DNA from: Mesorhizobium australicum WSM2073
GTDB lineage: Bacteria > Pseudomonadota > Alphaproteobacteria > Rhizobiales > Rhizobiaceae
Assembly (NCBI RefSeq): GCF_000230995.2
Contig: NC_019973.1
Coordinates: forward strand, 4,168,001-4,232,000
Length of the DNA stretch: 64,000 bases
Reading direction: 5' to 3'
Of the stretch, positions 9,091-17,243 are shown piece by piece. Within the stretch, counting starts at the first letter, position 1; each line of letters opens with the position of its first letter. The notes under the pieces are model-generated. The model was given only the letters and a program-made list of their open reading frames with translations, was not told the origin of the DNA and did no database searches. The position numbers and the translations under genes are program-made.

Positions 9091-9702
9091 ATGTCGGTCA
9101 TCACCACAGTCGAACAACTCGAAGCCCTTTACGGATTGCCGGGCGAGGCCTCGGTGGTCAAGGAACTCGACCATGTCATTCCCGAATACGCCGCCTTTAT
9201 CGAAGCCTCGCCCTTTGTCGCGCTAGCCACCAGCGGCCCGGAGGGGCTGGATTGTTCGCCGCGCGGCGATCTCGCGGGCTTCGTGCGCATCGTCGATGTG
9301 AAAACGCTGATGATGCCGGACCGGCGCGGCAACAACCGTGCCGATTCGCTGAAGAACATCATCAGGGATCCGTGCGTCGGCCTTTTGTTCCTGGTGCCGG
9401 GCTCCGGCACGACGCTGCGCATCAACGGCCGGGCCCATATCACCACGGACCCAGCGTTGTGCGCGTCGTTCATGGTCGACGGCAAGCCTGCGCGTTCGGT
9501 CACCGTGATCGATGTCGATTCGGTCTATTTCCAGTGCGCTCGCGCCATCGTGCGGTCGGAACTGTGGAACCCTGCCAAGCATGTCGACCCGAAGTCGCTG
9601 CCGACACCCGGAAGGATTTTGGAAATCACCAGCCGCAAGAATATCGACGGCGAAACCTACGACAGGGAGTGGCCGGAGCGGGCGAAGAAGTCGATGTGGT
9701 GA
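9091..9702 (+). CDS. Pyridoxamine 5'-phosphate oxidase-like FMN-binding protein
   Basis: 203 residues, starting at an ATG preceded by GGAGACGG. The split-barrel flavin fold is recognisable from FVALATSGPEGLDCSPRGD, DRRGNNRADSLKNI and GLLFLVPGSGTTLRINGRA, matching the branch often annotated as MSMEG_1061-type FMN proteins. Such proteins bind FMN or F420 and probably reduce small molecules; the substrate is unknown. It follows the DUF971 gene by 63 bases and may share a transcript with it. Confidence 0.82.
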   Translation: MSVITTVEQLEALYGLPGEASVVKELDHVIPEYAAFIEASPFVALATSGPEGLDCSPRGDLAGFVRIVDVKTLMMPDRRGNNRADSLKNIIRDPCVGLLFLVPGSGTTLRINGRAHITTDPALCASFMVDGKPARSVTVIDVDSVYFQCARAIVRSELWNPAKHVDPKSLPTPGRILEITSRKNIDGETYDREWPERAKKSMW

Positions 9703-9718
9703 TCGCCTGGAAGCGCGA

Positions 9719-10171
9719 TCACGCCTCGTTCAGCACGTCATAGATATTGCGCATCTGCTCGCCGATCATGTCGCATTGTTCCGGCGTCGACTGGCTCATC
9801 GCCTTCTCGATCAGCGCCATATGCACTTTCAACGCCCGCATCAGCAGCGCCTCGCCGGCTTCGGTCAGCGTAAGCCGCAAGATGCGCTTGTCCTTCTCAT
9901 CGCCTTCGCGCCGCAGCAGGCCACGCGTCTCCAACTGCGGCAACAGCATGGTGATGTTGGAGCGGCCGACGAGCAGCTTGCGGGCGAGGTCGTGCTGCGA
10001 CATGCCCGGGTGGCGGTAGAGGTTCATCAGCACGTCGAGCTGCGCCGGCTTAAGGTCGAGCGGCGCAAGTTTCACCGCCAGCGTGCGCTCCAGCACATGG
10101 CAGGCGCGCGCCACCGCGACCCAGTTGCGAAAACGCGGGTTGTCCCAGGGTAGCTCTTGTTTATTGTTCAT
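9719..10171 (-). CDS. MarR-family transcriptional regulator
   Basis: 150 residues with the winged-helix core: helices in LKPAQLDVLMNLYRHPGMSQHDLARKLLVGRSN, recognition helix NITMLLPQLETRGLL and wing REGDEKDKRILRLTLTEAG. The DK-R signature of the MarR wing is intact. It is divergently transcribed from an alpha/beta hydrolase gene, and the 47-base intergenic region carries two identical-architecture dyads, one overlapping its own start codon, so autorepression and control of the hydrolase are likely. The ligand is unknown. Confidence 0.9.
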   Translation of the reverse strand: MNNKQELPWDNPRFRNWVAVARACHVLERTLAVKLAPLDLKPAQLDVLMNLYRHPGMSQHDLARKLLVGRSNITMLLPQLETRGLLRREGDEKDKRILRLTLTEAGEALLMRALKVHMALIEKAMSQSTPEQCDMIGEQMRNIYDVLNEA

Positions 10172-10199
10172 CTTTGAACTATTATGTTCATGCTTGAAC
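10166..10199. promoter_or_regulatory. Paired MarR-type operators in the divergent promoter
   Basis: Two dyads GTTCA-N4-TGAAC lie at 10166-10179 and 10186-10199. Both arms are perfect in both copies and the centres are exactly 20 bp apart, about two helical turns. The first overlaps the regulator's start codon; the second is 20 bases before the hydrolase start. Binding by the adjacent MarR protein is inferred from position and symmetry. Confidence 0.7.
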
Positions 10200-10218
10200 G
10201 TATGGATGGATTCTGACT

Positions 10219-11130
10219 ATGGCATCATTCGGGCTGAAGGTCATCCGAGGTGTGTTTGGTGCGGCCGAACATGTCGCGCCGCGCATCACCGGGCGTGCGG
10301 CTTTCGAATTGTTCTGCCGTACGCCAAGCACCAGGACACTGACCGACGGCGAGCGCCGCGCCATCGACCGCGCCGCGGAGTTCATGGCCGAGGCGCGGCA
10401 TCACCGGCTGAAGACCGCGACCGGCTGCGTCATGGTTCATGAATTCCGCCCCGAGCCGGGCCGCGAGTCCGCCGGCACCGTCCTCGTCATCCATGGCTGG
10501 CGCTCGCGTACCGAATATATGCGCGTGCTGATCGAAGGTTTTCGCGCCGCCGGCTACAAGGTCGTCTCGCTCGATCTTCCCGGTCATGGCCATTCGCAGG
10601 GCAGGCACCTGAACATGGTCAATGCCGTCGAAGCCGCAAGAGTGGCCGGCGAATGGTTTGGGCCGTTCGTGGCTGCCGTCGGCCATTCCTTCGGAGGCGC
10701 CGTTGCCGCCAATGCCATCGCCGGCTCCGTCAAGGACATCCCGCCGCTGTCGGCCGCACGTCTTGTGCTGATCGCGGCACCAAGCTCGCTGCCGGCAATC
10801 TTCGCCGACTTCAGCCGCATGCTCAATGTCGGTCCCCGCTCGCAGGTCGCCATGGCTGACCGCGTCGAATATCTCTCCGGCCGGCCGTTGCACGAATTCA
10901 CCGGTGACCGGCAGCTCGCCCAGGCGCCCGTGCCGACGTTGGTCATCCACGCGCCCGACGACCGGGAGGTGCCGGCTGAACATGCACGACGCTATGCCGG
11001 CGCCGGCGACCATGTACGGCTGCACTGGGCCGACGGGCTCGGCCATCGCCGCATTCTGGCCGACAAGGGCGTGGTTGAACGCGCCGTCGGCTTCGTGACC
11101 ATGCAGCAGAACCCGTCGCTGCTCCACTGA
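10219..11130 (+). CDS. Alpha/beta hydrolase
   Basis: 303 residues. The oxyanion-hole strand VLVIHGWRSR is near residue 90, the nucleophile elbow GHSFGG near 154-159 (Ser in the centre), an acidic residue in IHAPDDREVP and the catalytic His in LGHRRILAD close to the end, so the triad looks complete. A domain of about 80 residues precedes the hydrolase fold. The substrate cannot be read. It is divergent from the MarR gene and its promoter overlaps the paired dyads, suggesting induction by the compound that MarR senses. Confidence 0.87.
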   Translation: MASFGLKVIRGVFGAAEHVAPRITGRAAFELFCRTPSTRTLTDGERRAIDRAAEFMAEARHHRLKTATGCVMVHEFRPEPGRESAGTVLVIHGWRSRTEYMRVLIEGFRAAGYKVVSLDLPGHGHSQGRHLNMVNAVEAARVAGEWFGPFVAAVGHSFGGAVAANAIAGSVKDIPPLSAARLVLIAAPSSLPAIFADFSRMLNVGPRSQVAMADRVEYLSGRPLHEFTGDRQLAQAPVPTLVIHAPDDREVPAEHARRYAGAGDHVRLHWADGLGHRRILADKGVVERAVGFVTMQQNPSLLH

Positions 11131-11142
11131 GCGGCACTCAGG

Positions 11143-11538
11143 CTATTTCTTCTTGTCTCCGGGCTCTACAGGCAGTCCGGCAGCCTTCCAGGCCGTGTAG
11201 CCGCCGAGGATGTGTTTGACCGGGGAAAGACCCATGTCCTGCGCCGTCTTGGTAGCCAACGCTGAACGCCAGCCGCCGGCGCAGAAGAAGACGAAGCTTT
11301 TTCCGGAAGCGAAGAAAGGCTTGTGGTAGGGGCTTTCGGGATCGATCCAGAACTCCAGCATGCCACGCGTGACGTGCTTGGCGCCGGGAATTCTGCCGTC
11401 GCGTTCGATTTCACGAGGATCGCGCAGATCGACGAAGATGGTGTCTTCGTCCTCAAGCAGCCCTGCCGCTTCCTCGGGCGAAACCACTTCGATCTCGGCA
11501 TTGGCTTCATCCAGCAGTTCGCGATACCCTTTTTTCAC
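11143..11538 (-). CDS. Rhodanese-like domain protein
   Basis: 131 residues from the GTG at 11538, selected because GGAGGG lies six bases upstream; an in-frame ATG at 11586 has no such site. One rhodanese domain is present: TIFVDLRDPREIERDGRIPGA near the start and the active-site loop FFCAGGWRSA with Cys86 as the predicted sulfur carrier. Single-domain rhodaneses move sulfane sulfur to acceptors such as thiols or cyanide. Its stop is 12 bases from the stop of the convergent hydrolase gene. Confidence 0.85.
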   Translation of the reverse strand: MKKGYRELLDEANAEIEVVSPEEAAGLLEDEDTIFVDLRDPREIERDGRIPGAKHVTRGMLEFWIDPESPYHKPFFASGKSFVFFCAGGWRSALATKTAQDMGLSPVKHILGGYTAWKAAGLPVEPGDKKK

Positions 11539-11601
11539 GTGGTTCCCTCCGGCCGCAAGTTTGCTGGCAAGTCGGATTTCGAGCACAACGGATGGTGTTT
11601 G

Positions 11602-12216
11602 TCACGCCTCGATGGTGCCGGCCATGGCCTTCCAAGCGGCCATTGCCCCGGCTACCGTCGCCATCAGGGCGGCGCGGGAAGCGCCGTCACGCGCCTGAAT
11701 CGACATGCCATGCTGGACTGTTGCGAAAAAGGTCGCGGCTGCAAGGCAATCGAAGTCGGCAGGCAATTCACCCTCGGCCACGCCGCGCTGCAGACGCTTC
11801 TTCAGCGCGGCTAGATTCTCGGCGCGCCGGCGCCGCAAATCCGCGCAGATCGCGCCCCGGCTCGAGTCTTCGTGCAGCGCACCCAGCGTAATCAGGCAGC
11901 CCTGCGGACGATCGCTTTGCGAATAGGCCTTCGCGGTCCGGCGCAAGAACCGCTCGATCGCAAGCCGCGCCGTTGGCGCCTCTTCCAGCGCGAGCCAGAT
12001 GTCGGCGCCCTCAACGCGGGAATAGAGATCGGTCGCCTCGAGGAACAGGGCCTCCTTGCTGCCATAGGCGGCGTAGAGGCTCGGCGAATTTATGCCCATT
12101 GCCACGGCGAGATCGCTGATCGATGCGCCTTCATAGCCCTTGGCCCAAAACACGTCCATCGCGCGCCGCAAGGCCGCGGTTCGATCGAAGATGCGGGGAC
12201 GACCTCTTTCCGACAT
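11602..12216 (-). CDS. TetR-family transcriptional regulator
   Basis: 204 residues. The amino-terminal helix-turn-helix spans about residues 10-58 (ALRRAMDVFWAKGYEGASISDLAVAMGINSPSLYAAYGSKEALF). The ligand-binding half has the TetR_C-like CLITLGALHED and LQRGVAEGELPADFD segments seen in regulators paired with short-chain dehydrogenases. It is divergent from such a dehydrogenase, with two similar dyads between them, so it probably represses both genes until an unknown inducer binds. Confidence 0.9.
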   Translation of the reverse strand: MSERGRPRIFDRTAALRRAMDVFWAKGYEGASISDLAVAMGINSPSLYAAYGSKEALFLEATDLYSRVEGADIWLALEEAPTARLAIERFLRRTAKAYSQSDRPQGCLITLGALHEDSSRGAICADLRRRRAENLAALKKRLQRGVAEGELPADFDCLAAATFFATVQHGMSIQARDGASRAALMATVAGAMAAWKAMAGTIEA

Positions 12217-12223
12217 GATGCTC

Positions 12224-12249
12224 TTTTCTGTGTTGATCGATACATAAAT
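12224..12249. promoter_or_regulatory. Probable TetR operator, weaker copy
   Basis: The arms TTTTCTGTG and TACATAAAT are separated by eight bases, the same 9-8-9 layout as the perfect site 57 bp away; six of nine left-arm positions match that site and the right arm is identical. It lies just upstream of the tetR start. Regulation is inferred. Confidence 0.5.
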
Positions 12250-12280
12250 GAGTTGACGCGGCCAGGCAAGGCTGGCAGGT

Positions 12281-12306
12281 ATTTATGTATCAATCGCTAC
12301 ATAAAT
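12281..12306. promoter_or_regulatory. Probable TetR operator, perfect dyad
   Basis: ATTTATGTA and TACATAAAT are exact reverse complements flanking an eight-base spacer. The site ends a base before the ribosome site of the dehydrogenase, so a bound repressor would block its transcription. The AT-rich block stands out from the GC-rich surroundings. Confidence 0.65.
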
Positions 12307-12316
12307 GGAGAAACCG

Positions 12317-13063
12317 ATGTCATCAGGAAATTTGAACGGCAAGGCAGCACTCGTCACCGGAGGCAGCCGCGGTATCGGCGCGGCCATTGCACGAAGGTTG
12401 GCGGCGGAGGGGGCCGATGTGGCGCTGACCTATGTGCATGGCGAGGAGCAGGCTCGGTCCGTCGTCGCTGAGATAGAGACCAAGGGCGGTCGCGCCATCG
12501 CCATTAAAGCCGACAACCGTGACGCCGAGGCCATAGACCAGGCGGTGGCCGATGCTGTGACTGCCTTCGGCCGGCTCGACATCCTGGTCAACAGTGCCGG
12601 CATCTGGCGCGCCGCGCCGATCGATGCGCTGTCGCTTGCCGATTTCGACGAAACCATGTCGATCAATCTGAGAGCGCCGTTCATCGCCTCGAAAGCGGCG
12701 GCAAGGCACATGGGCGAGGGCGGCAGGATCATCTCGATCGGCAGCAATCTGGCCGAGCGGGTCACCGACACCAGCCTGGGCGCCTACTCGGCCAGCAAGG
12801 CGGCGCTGGTCGGCCTGACCAAGGCATTGGCCCGCGACCTCGGGTCACGCGGCATCACCGCCAATGTCGTCCATCCCGGTTCGACCGACACCGACATGAA
12901 CCCGGCCGACGGCCCGCATGCCGAGCATCAGCGCCAGAAGATGGCCACCCCGCGATTCGGCCAGGCGGACGATATCGCCGGCATGGTTGCCTGGCTCGCC
13001 GGACCGGAGGGCAGGTTCGTCACCGGAGCCGCGCTGACCATCGATGGAGGCGCAAACGCGTAA
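12317..13063 (+). CDS. Short-chain dehydrogenase/reductase (3-oxoacyl-ACP reductase-like)
   Basis: 248 residues from the ATG at 12317, with GGAGA ten bases upstream. Classical SDR features: cofactor motif TGGSRGIG at residues 14-21, structural NSAGIW, catalytic Ser in IISIGSN, YSASK with the catalytic Tyr and Lys, and the HPGSTDTDMNP region. The protein ends in LTIDGGANA as most family members do. It oxidises or reduces an unknown substrate with NAD(P)H and is likely controlled by the divergent TetR protein. Confidence 0.9.
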   Translation: MSSGNLNGKAALVTGGSRGIGAAIARRLAAEGADVALTYVHGEEQARSVVAEIETKGGRAIAIKADNRDAEAIDQAVADAVTAFGRLDILVNSAGIWRAAPIDALSLADFDETMSINLRAPFIASKAAARHMGEGGRIISIGSNLAERVTDTSLGAYSASKAALVGLTKALARDLGSRGITANVVHPGSTDTDMNPADGPHAEHQRQKMATPRFGQADDIAGMVAWLAGPEGRFVTGAALTIDGGANA

Positions 13064-13079
13064 GCCACAGGGATTCCCG

Positions 13080-13109
13080 GGCCGGCGCGACAGTTCGGTC
13101 GCGCCGGCC
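13080..13109 (+). terminator. Strong hairpin after the short-chain dehydrogenase
   Basis: GGCCGGCGCGA and TCGCGCCGGCC pair perfectly over eleven bases around an eight-base loop, 17 bases past the dehydrogenase stop. No T run follows, so termination may be Rho-assisted. Confidence 0.5.
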
Positions 13110-13272
13110 GTCACGATGTTGTGAAACCGTTCTGCAACAGCCCTGCCGAAATTTATGAAAGCTTAACGAAATCGGTATGAATCGGTATAGTCGCGCCTTA
13201 CATCCGCCATGCGGTGAGCGGGACGGTCTAGCGTGCGGAACGGGAACCGGTTGCGACCGGAGCGGGTGATCC

Positions 13273-15156
13273 ATGAAATTCCTCGGTAAAAAAGCAACCG
13301 TGATGCCGCTGGTGGCGATTACGGCGACGCTGGCTTTCGGCATGCCTCAGGCAGGAGCCCAGGGATTTTTCGACATGCTGTTCGGCGGTGGCATCAGGCA
13401 TGAGCCGAAAGGCGAGTTTCCGCCTCCTCCGCCAAAGCACAAACCCAAGCCGAACGCTCCGGCCGGCGGCGGCGTGAGGATCAGCAGTCCGTCCTACTAT
13501 ACTTACAAGGCCGACAAGCTGGTGCGTGTCGACTTCTCGACGCTGGCGACGGCGCCGCAGCCGGCTGCACCGCAAGACGCCGCTTTCGTGCCTTCGGCCA
13601 CGGGTGCTGCCTTCCATGAAGCCATTGCTGGGCTCGCCGACTATGAACTCTATGCCGAGCCCGACATCGCCAAGGCGCTGATCGCCTATTACTCGGCCAA
13701 CCCGGATTTCATCTGGGTGACCGGAACCACCCCGAACAACCGCGCGCAGGATGCCGTGCGGGTGCTTGGCGAGGCTGCAAGCTACGGCCTCACGCCTGCC
13801 GACTACACGGTCGATGTGCCTGCCGCCAGTTCGTCCTCGGCGGACGACGAGGTCAAGCTGAAGGAGCTCGTGCGATTCGAGATGGCGCTGTCGGCACGTG
13901 TCCTGCGCTATGCCCATGACGCCCAGAATGGCCGTGTCGAGCCCAACCGCATGACCGGCTACTACGATTTCCCGGCCAAGCCGCTCGACATGATGGGCGT
14001 GCTGAAGACTCTGGCGCATACCCAGGAGGTTCGCACCTATCTGGAATCGCGCCATCCGCAGAATGCGGAATATCAGGCGCTGCGCGTCGAACTGGAAGCG
14101 CTGCAGGCGAGCGCCGAGAACGAAATCGTCGTCGATCCCAAGCTGCTGCTGAAGCCAGGCGAAACCAGCCCCGAATTGCCGAAGCTGCTGTCGCTGATCG
14201 CGCGTAATCTCGATGACGAGATGGGCGGCACCTATGGCGAGGTCCTGTCGCGGCTGGCAACCAGCGAAGTCTACGTTCCCGAGCTGGTGCCGCTGATCAA
14301 GGCGGTGCAGCAGAAGGAAGGCATGAAGGGCGATGGCGTCATCGGTCCACGCACGGTCGCCACGCTGGCCGGGACGTCGAAGGCCGACAGGCTGCTGAAG
14401 GTGGAGGTGGCGCTGGAAGAACTGCGCTGGCTGCCTTCCGATCTCGGCAGCCCGCGTGTTTTCATTAACCAGCCTGCCTTCACCGCAAGCTATATCGACG
14501 ACGGCCAGGAAAAATTGAAGACGCGTGCCGTCGTCGGCCGCGTCACCAACCAGACCGCCTTCTTCTACGACCAGATCAAGCAGGTCGATTTCCACCCCTA
14601 CTGGGGCGTGCCGCAGTCGATCATCGTCAACGAAATGCTGCCGAGGTTGCGCGGCGATCCCGGCTATCTTGACCGGGCCGGCTACGAGGTGACGGATTCA
14701 CGCGGCAAGCGCATCCCTTCGTCGGCGGTGAACTGGGGCGCTTATGGCGCCAACATTCCCTATAATGTGCGCCAGCAGCCGAGCGAGGCCAATGCTCTGG
14801 GCGAACTGAAGATCCTGTTCCCCAACAAGCACGCGATCTACATGCACGACACGCCGCAGAAATCGTTCTTCAAGCAGGATATGCGCGCACTCAGCCATGG
14901 CTGCGTGCGCCTGCAGGATCCGCGCGGCATGGCGGCGGCAGTGCTCGGCACCTCGGTCGATTATATCGCGGAGAAATTGAAGCACGGACACTCGACCGAG
15001 GATGTGACACGCACGATCCCAGTCTATGTCGCTTATTTCACCGCCTGGCCCGACATGTCCGGCAAGGTCGAGTATTTCAGCGACGTCTACGATCGCGATT
15101 CCCGGCTGAAGCAGGCCCTGGACGCAACCGAGGCGGTGCGCTCACCCTCGAGCTAG
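13273..15156 (+). CDS. Periplasmic L,D-transpeptidase with peptidoglycan-binding domain (YcbB/LdtD type)
   Basis: 627 residues. Residues 1-29 are a signal peptide ending AGA, followed by a proline-rich linker (GEFPPPPPKHKPKP). A scaffold domain fills the middle, then a peptidoglycan-binding repeat around GVIGPRTVATLAG, then the YkuD catalytic domain with HDTPQKSFF and the active-site HGCVR, whose nucleophile is Cys544. These enzymes make 3-3 cross-links in peptidoglycan, the main cross-link type in Rhizobiales. The start is preceded by GGAGCGGGTGATCC. The domain order matches the large LdtD-like class. Confidence 0.92.
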   Translation: MKFLGKKATVMPLVAITATLAFGMPQAGAQGFFDMLFGGGIRHEPKGEFPPPPPKHKPKPNAPAGGGVRISSPSYYTYKADKLVRVDFSTLATAPQPAAPQDAAFVPSATGAAFHEAIAGLADYELYAEPDIAKALIAYYSANPDFIWVTGTTPNNRAQDAVRVLGEAASYGLTPADYTVDVPAASSSSADDEVKLKELVRFEMALSARVLRYAHDAQNGRVEPNRMTGYYDFPAKPLDMMGVLKTLAHTQEVRTYLESRHPQNAEYQALRVELEALQASAENEIVVDPKLLLKPGETSPELPKLLSLIARNLDDEMGGTYGEVLSRLATSEVYVPELVPLIKAVQQKEGMKGDGVIGPRTVATLAGTSKADRLLKVEVALEELRWLPSDLGSPRVFINQPAFTASYIDDGQEKLKTRAVVGRVTNQTAFFYDQIKQVDFHPYWGVPQSIIVNEMLPRLRGDPGYLDRAGYEVTDSRGKRIPSSAVNWGAYGANIPYNVRQQPSEANALGELKILFPNKHAIYMHDTPQKSFFKQDMRALSHGCVRLQDPRGMAAAVLGTSVDYIAEKLKHGHSTEDVTRTIPVYVAYFTAWPDMSGKVEYFSDVYDRDSRLKQALDATEAVRSPSS

Positions 15157-15159
15157 TCG

Positions 15160-15636
15160 TTATCGCTCCGACAGCGAGCGCCTGAAACCGGCGTCGCGCC
15201 CGGCGATCAGCCAATAGACCAGCCCGGCAACCAGACCGGCGGCGGCTATGATGCCGATGTCGGCCCAGCGCTCCAGATCCACGTCCTCCGCCGCGCCCGG
15301 CCAGATCAGGAAGAAACCTCCGGCCGCAGCCGCGGCGCCGAAGACCATGTGCAGCATAGCGTTGCGAAGAGAGAAGAATTCGGCGATCAGCGCAAAAATC
15401 AGCGTCTGGGGCGCGGTCACCACGATGGTCAGGAAATAGATGAACATGCCGAGCGGCGGTACCACAAAGGCCGCGATCGGCGAGACCCCCATGAGGTCGA
15501 AATAGGCTGGCGCGTTGGGCAGGGAACTCAGCGCGGCATAGATCGCCACGACGGCGATCAGACCAACCAGTATGGCGACGAGATAGCCGGCCAGCATCAT
15601 GAGGACGCGCTTCATCAAGTGCTTCGCAGCCGACAT
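15160..15636 (-). CDS. Small integral membrane protein of unknown function
   Basis: 158 residues from the ATG at 15636, preceded by a G-rich ribosome site. Four hydrophobic segments (near LVAILVGLIAVVAIYAAL, IAAFVVPPLGMFIYFLTIVV, MLHMVFGAAAAAGGFFLIW and IIAAAGLVAGLVYWLIAG) make an inner-membrane protein with short loops. No catalytic motif is seen and I do not recognise the family. Its stop lies three bases from the convergent L,D-transpeptidase stop. Confidence 0.7.
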   Translation of the reverse strand: MSAAKHLMKRVLMMLAGYLVAILVGLIAVVAIYAALSSLPNAPAYFDLMGVSPIAAFVVPPLGMFIYFLTIVVTAPQTLIFALIAEFFSLRNAMLHMVFGAAAAAGGFFLIWPGAAEDVDLERWADIGIIAAAGLVAGLVYWLIAGRDAGFRRSLSER

Positions 15637-15739
15637 ACCCACCCCCTGAAGCGCGGTCCCTCCACAATCAGCCATCAATGGCGAATTGACGCAAGGGGAG
15701 ACGGAGCATTCCTGGGCTCGCTGGTGAAAATCCCGCAGC

Positions 15740-16483
15740 TCAGGCGCCGCCGCACATATGCTGCGAATCCGGGAGAGCCCAGGAGCCTTTCGCGACGAGG
15801 TCGACGGAATAATAAACCCGGCCACGGTCGTCGTCCTTGGGGCAGTCCCTGGGAATGGAGATCAAGCACATGACGACGGGTTCGCCGACCTTGGCGGCGG
15901 CAAGGCCAGCCTCGCGATCATAGGATACGGCGCCGCCGCCATTGGTGAATGTGGCCGCGCTGCCCGCTTCGGGAGTAGCCGTTTCCAGCGGATCGTCGCC
16001 AAGCCGCGTGGTCAGCGTCTCGATATGCGTCGACGCGCATTGGCCAATCGCCGAGGGCAGGGGCTGGTCCTTATTGCCGGGATTCCGTGCAGCAGCGTCC
16101 AGCGCCTTCTTGCCGATCAGCGCGATGGTGTAGTCCTGCACCCAGGACGGCGCATTTCCATAGGTCTGCAAGGCGTTGTCGAGCGCGCTGGCGATACAGG
16201 GGGTATCGCTCTTGCAAGCATTGCGATCGGCGATCAGCCCGCGGGCAATCTTGCGCTTGTCGCCGCCGAACGCCGGCTCGAATTCCTTGTAAGCCTTCGA
16301 AACCAGCAGATCGATCGCCGACAACTGCGGGTCGGCGCAGATCGCCTTTTCCGCCGGCAGGTTTGCCTTGCCGCAGTCGAAGGACGGCCCGTCCGCCAAT
16401 GCCGGAGAAACGGCAAGGAAGCCGCCGGCTGAGACGATGGCGAATACAGACAGAAGATAGGGTCTAACGAAACATCGCATCAT
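15740..16483 (-). CDS. Exported protein with LprI-like (DUF1311) N-terminal domain
   Basis: 247 residues from the second of two neighbouring ATG codons considered (16483 or 16480). A signal peptide (about 1-31, ending ALA) precedes the LprI/DUF1311 motif FDCGKANLPAEKAICADPQLSA and AYKEF, with paired cysteines at FDCGK, AICAD, NACKSDTPCI. The best known member, LprI of mycobacteria, inhibits lysozyme; whether this one does is unproven. The remainder has further cysteines (QCAST, MCLIS, DCPKD, HMCGG). Likely periplasmic. Confidence 0.78.
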   Translation of the reverse strand: MMRCFVRPYLLSVFAIVSAGGFLAVSPALADGPSFDCGKANLPAEKAICADPQLSAIDLLVSKAYKEFEPAFGGDKRKIARGLIADRNACKSDTPCIASALDNALQTYGNAPSWVQDYTIALIGKKALDAAARNPGNKDQPLPSAIGQCASTHIETLTTRLGDDPLETATPEAGSAATFTNGGGAVSYDREAGLAAAKVGEPVVMCLISIPRDCPKDDDRGRVYYSVDLVAKGSWALPDSQHMCGGA

Positions 16484-16621
16484 GGCCCCCAAGCCAACAG
16501 GATTGCCGAAGGCGCGGCCCCGCGCCCAGCCTAACATACGCCAGGATGGACAATTTTGACGCTCGTTTTGTCGTTGAGAACACGCAGACGCAGCGCATTC
16601 GCGACGTGATGTCCGCGAACC

Positions 16622-16879
16622 TTATTTTGGTTCGGCCGTCACAGGATCGAAGACGATTTCGACCTTTGCCTTGTCCGAGGTATAGTAGGTGACGGTGTAG
16701 CCGTCCTTGTCCCAGTCGACCTCCTTCACGTACCGAAACCCGTCACGCTGCTCGACCTTGGCGATGATCTCCGACAGCTTCTTGGCATTGGGTGGCGGCA
16801 GTGCAGTTTCATCCGCGGCAAAGGCGGGTCCGGCGGCGAAAAGAACGACGACGGAGGCCGCAAGCAGAAATCTGGACAT
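16622..16879 (-). CDS. Small exported PepSY-domain protein
   Basis: 85 residues with a signal peptide (1-21, ending AFA). The remaining domain, KLSEIIAKVEQRDGFRYVKEVDWDKDGYTVTYYTSDKAKVEIVFDP in pattern, is a single PepSY repeat: an amphipathic helix followed by a beta hairpin with the D-W-D-K-DG turn. PepSY domains act as inhibitors or binding modules outside the cytoplasm. The reading frame is complete and has GGAAAACC before the ATG. Confidence 0.8.
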   Translation of the reverse strand: MSRFLLAASVVVLFAAGPAFAADETALPPPNAKKLSEIIAKVEQRDGFRYVKEVDWDKDGYTVTYYTSDKAKVEIVFDPVTAEPK

Positions 16880-17030
16880 GGTTTTCCCTCAAGTTTCGAC
16901 GCAAGGAAACTCGCTGTCATGCAGGTTTGTTCCGCATGTGGGTGTTCCGGCGTTCAGCGCCTGTGCGGAAAGGCAGAGCGCCAAAGGGGAAGGCGGGCTG
17001 TAGCTGCCGATGTGATGTTCAGCAAACAGA

Positions 17031-17105
17031 TGGTGGGCGATGCAGGGATTGAACCTGCGACCCCACCCGTGTGAAGGGTGTGCTCTCCCGCTGAGCTAAT
17101 CGCCC
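17031..17105 (-). tRNA. tRNA-Val, anticodon CAC, CCA end encoded
   Basis: Reverse strand folds as a full cloverleaf: acceptor GGGCGAT with ATCGCCC, D-arm TAGCTCAGCGGGAGAGC, anticodon loop TTCACAC giving CAC, and T-arm GCAGGTTCAATCCCTGC. The genome encodes the terminal CCA. Length 75 with CCA. Confidence 0.96.
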
Positions 17106-17243
17106 GCTCGTTGCCCGAAGGCCAAGCGAGCCGCGATATAAGGGAGGCCGACCCATTAAGTCAAGGCAGCGTCTGGTGTTGTCACACAGATCGGATTTGC
17201 GGTCTCGCCAAGGCCCGTTCCGCAGAGATTTTCATCGTGGCGC

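Noticed and set aside
13228..14595. 455-residue open frame on the reverse strand across the L,D-transpeptidase gene
   Set aside because: It is antisense to a clear, motif-complete gene and its composition is that of a GC-rich shadow frame.
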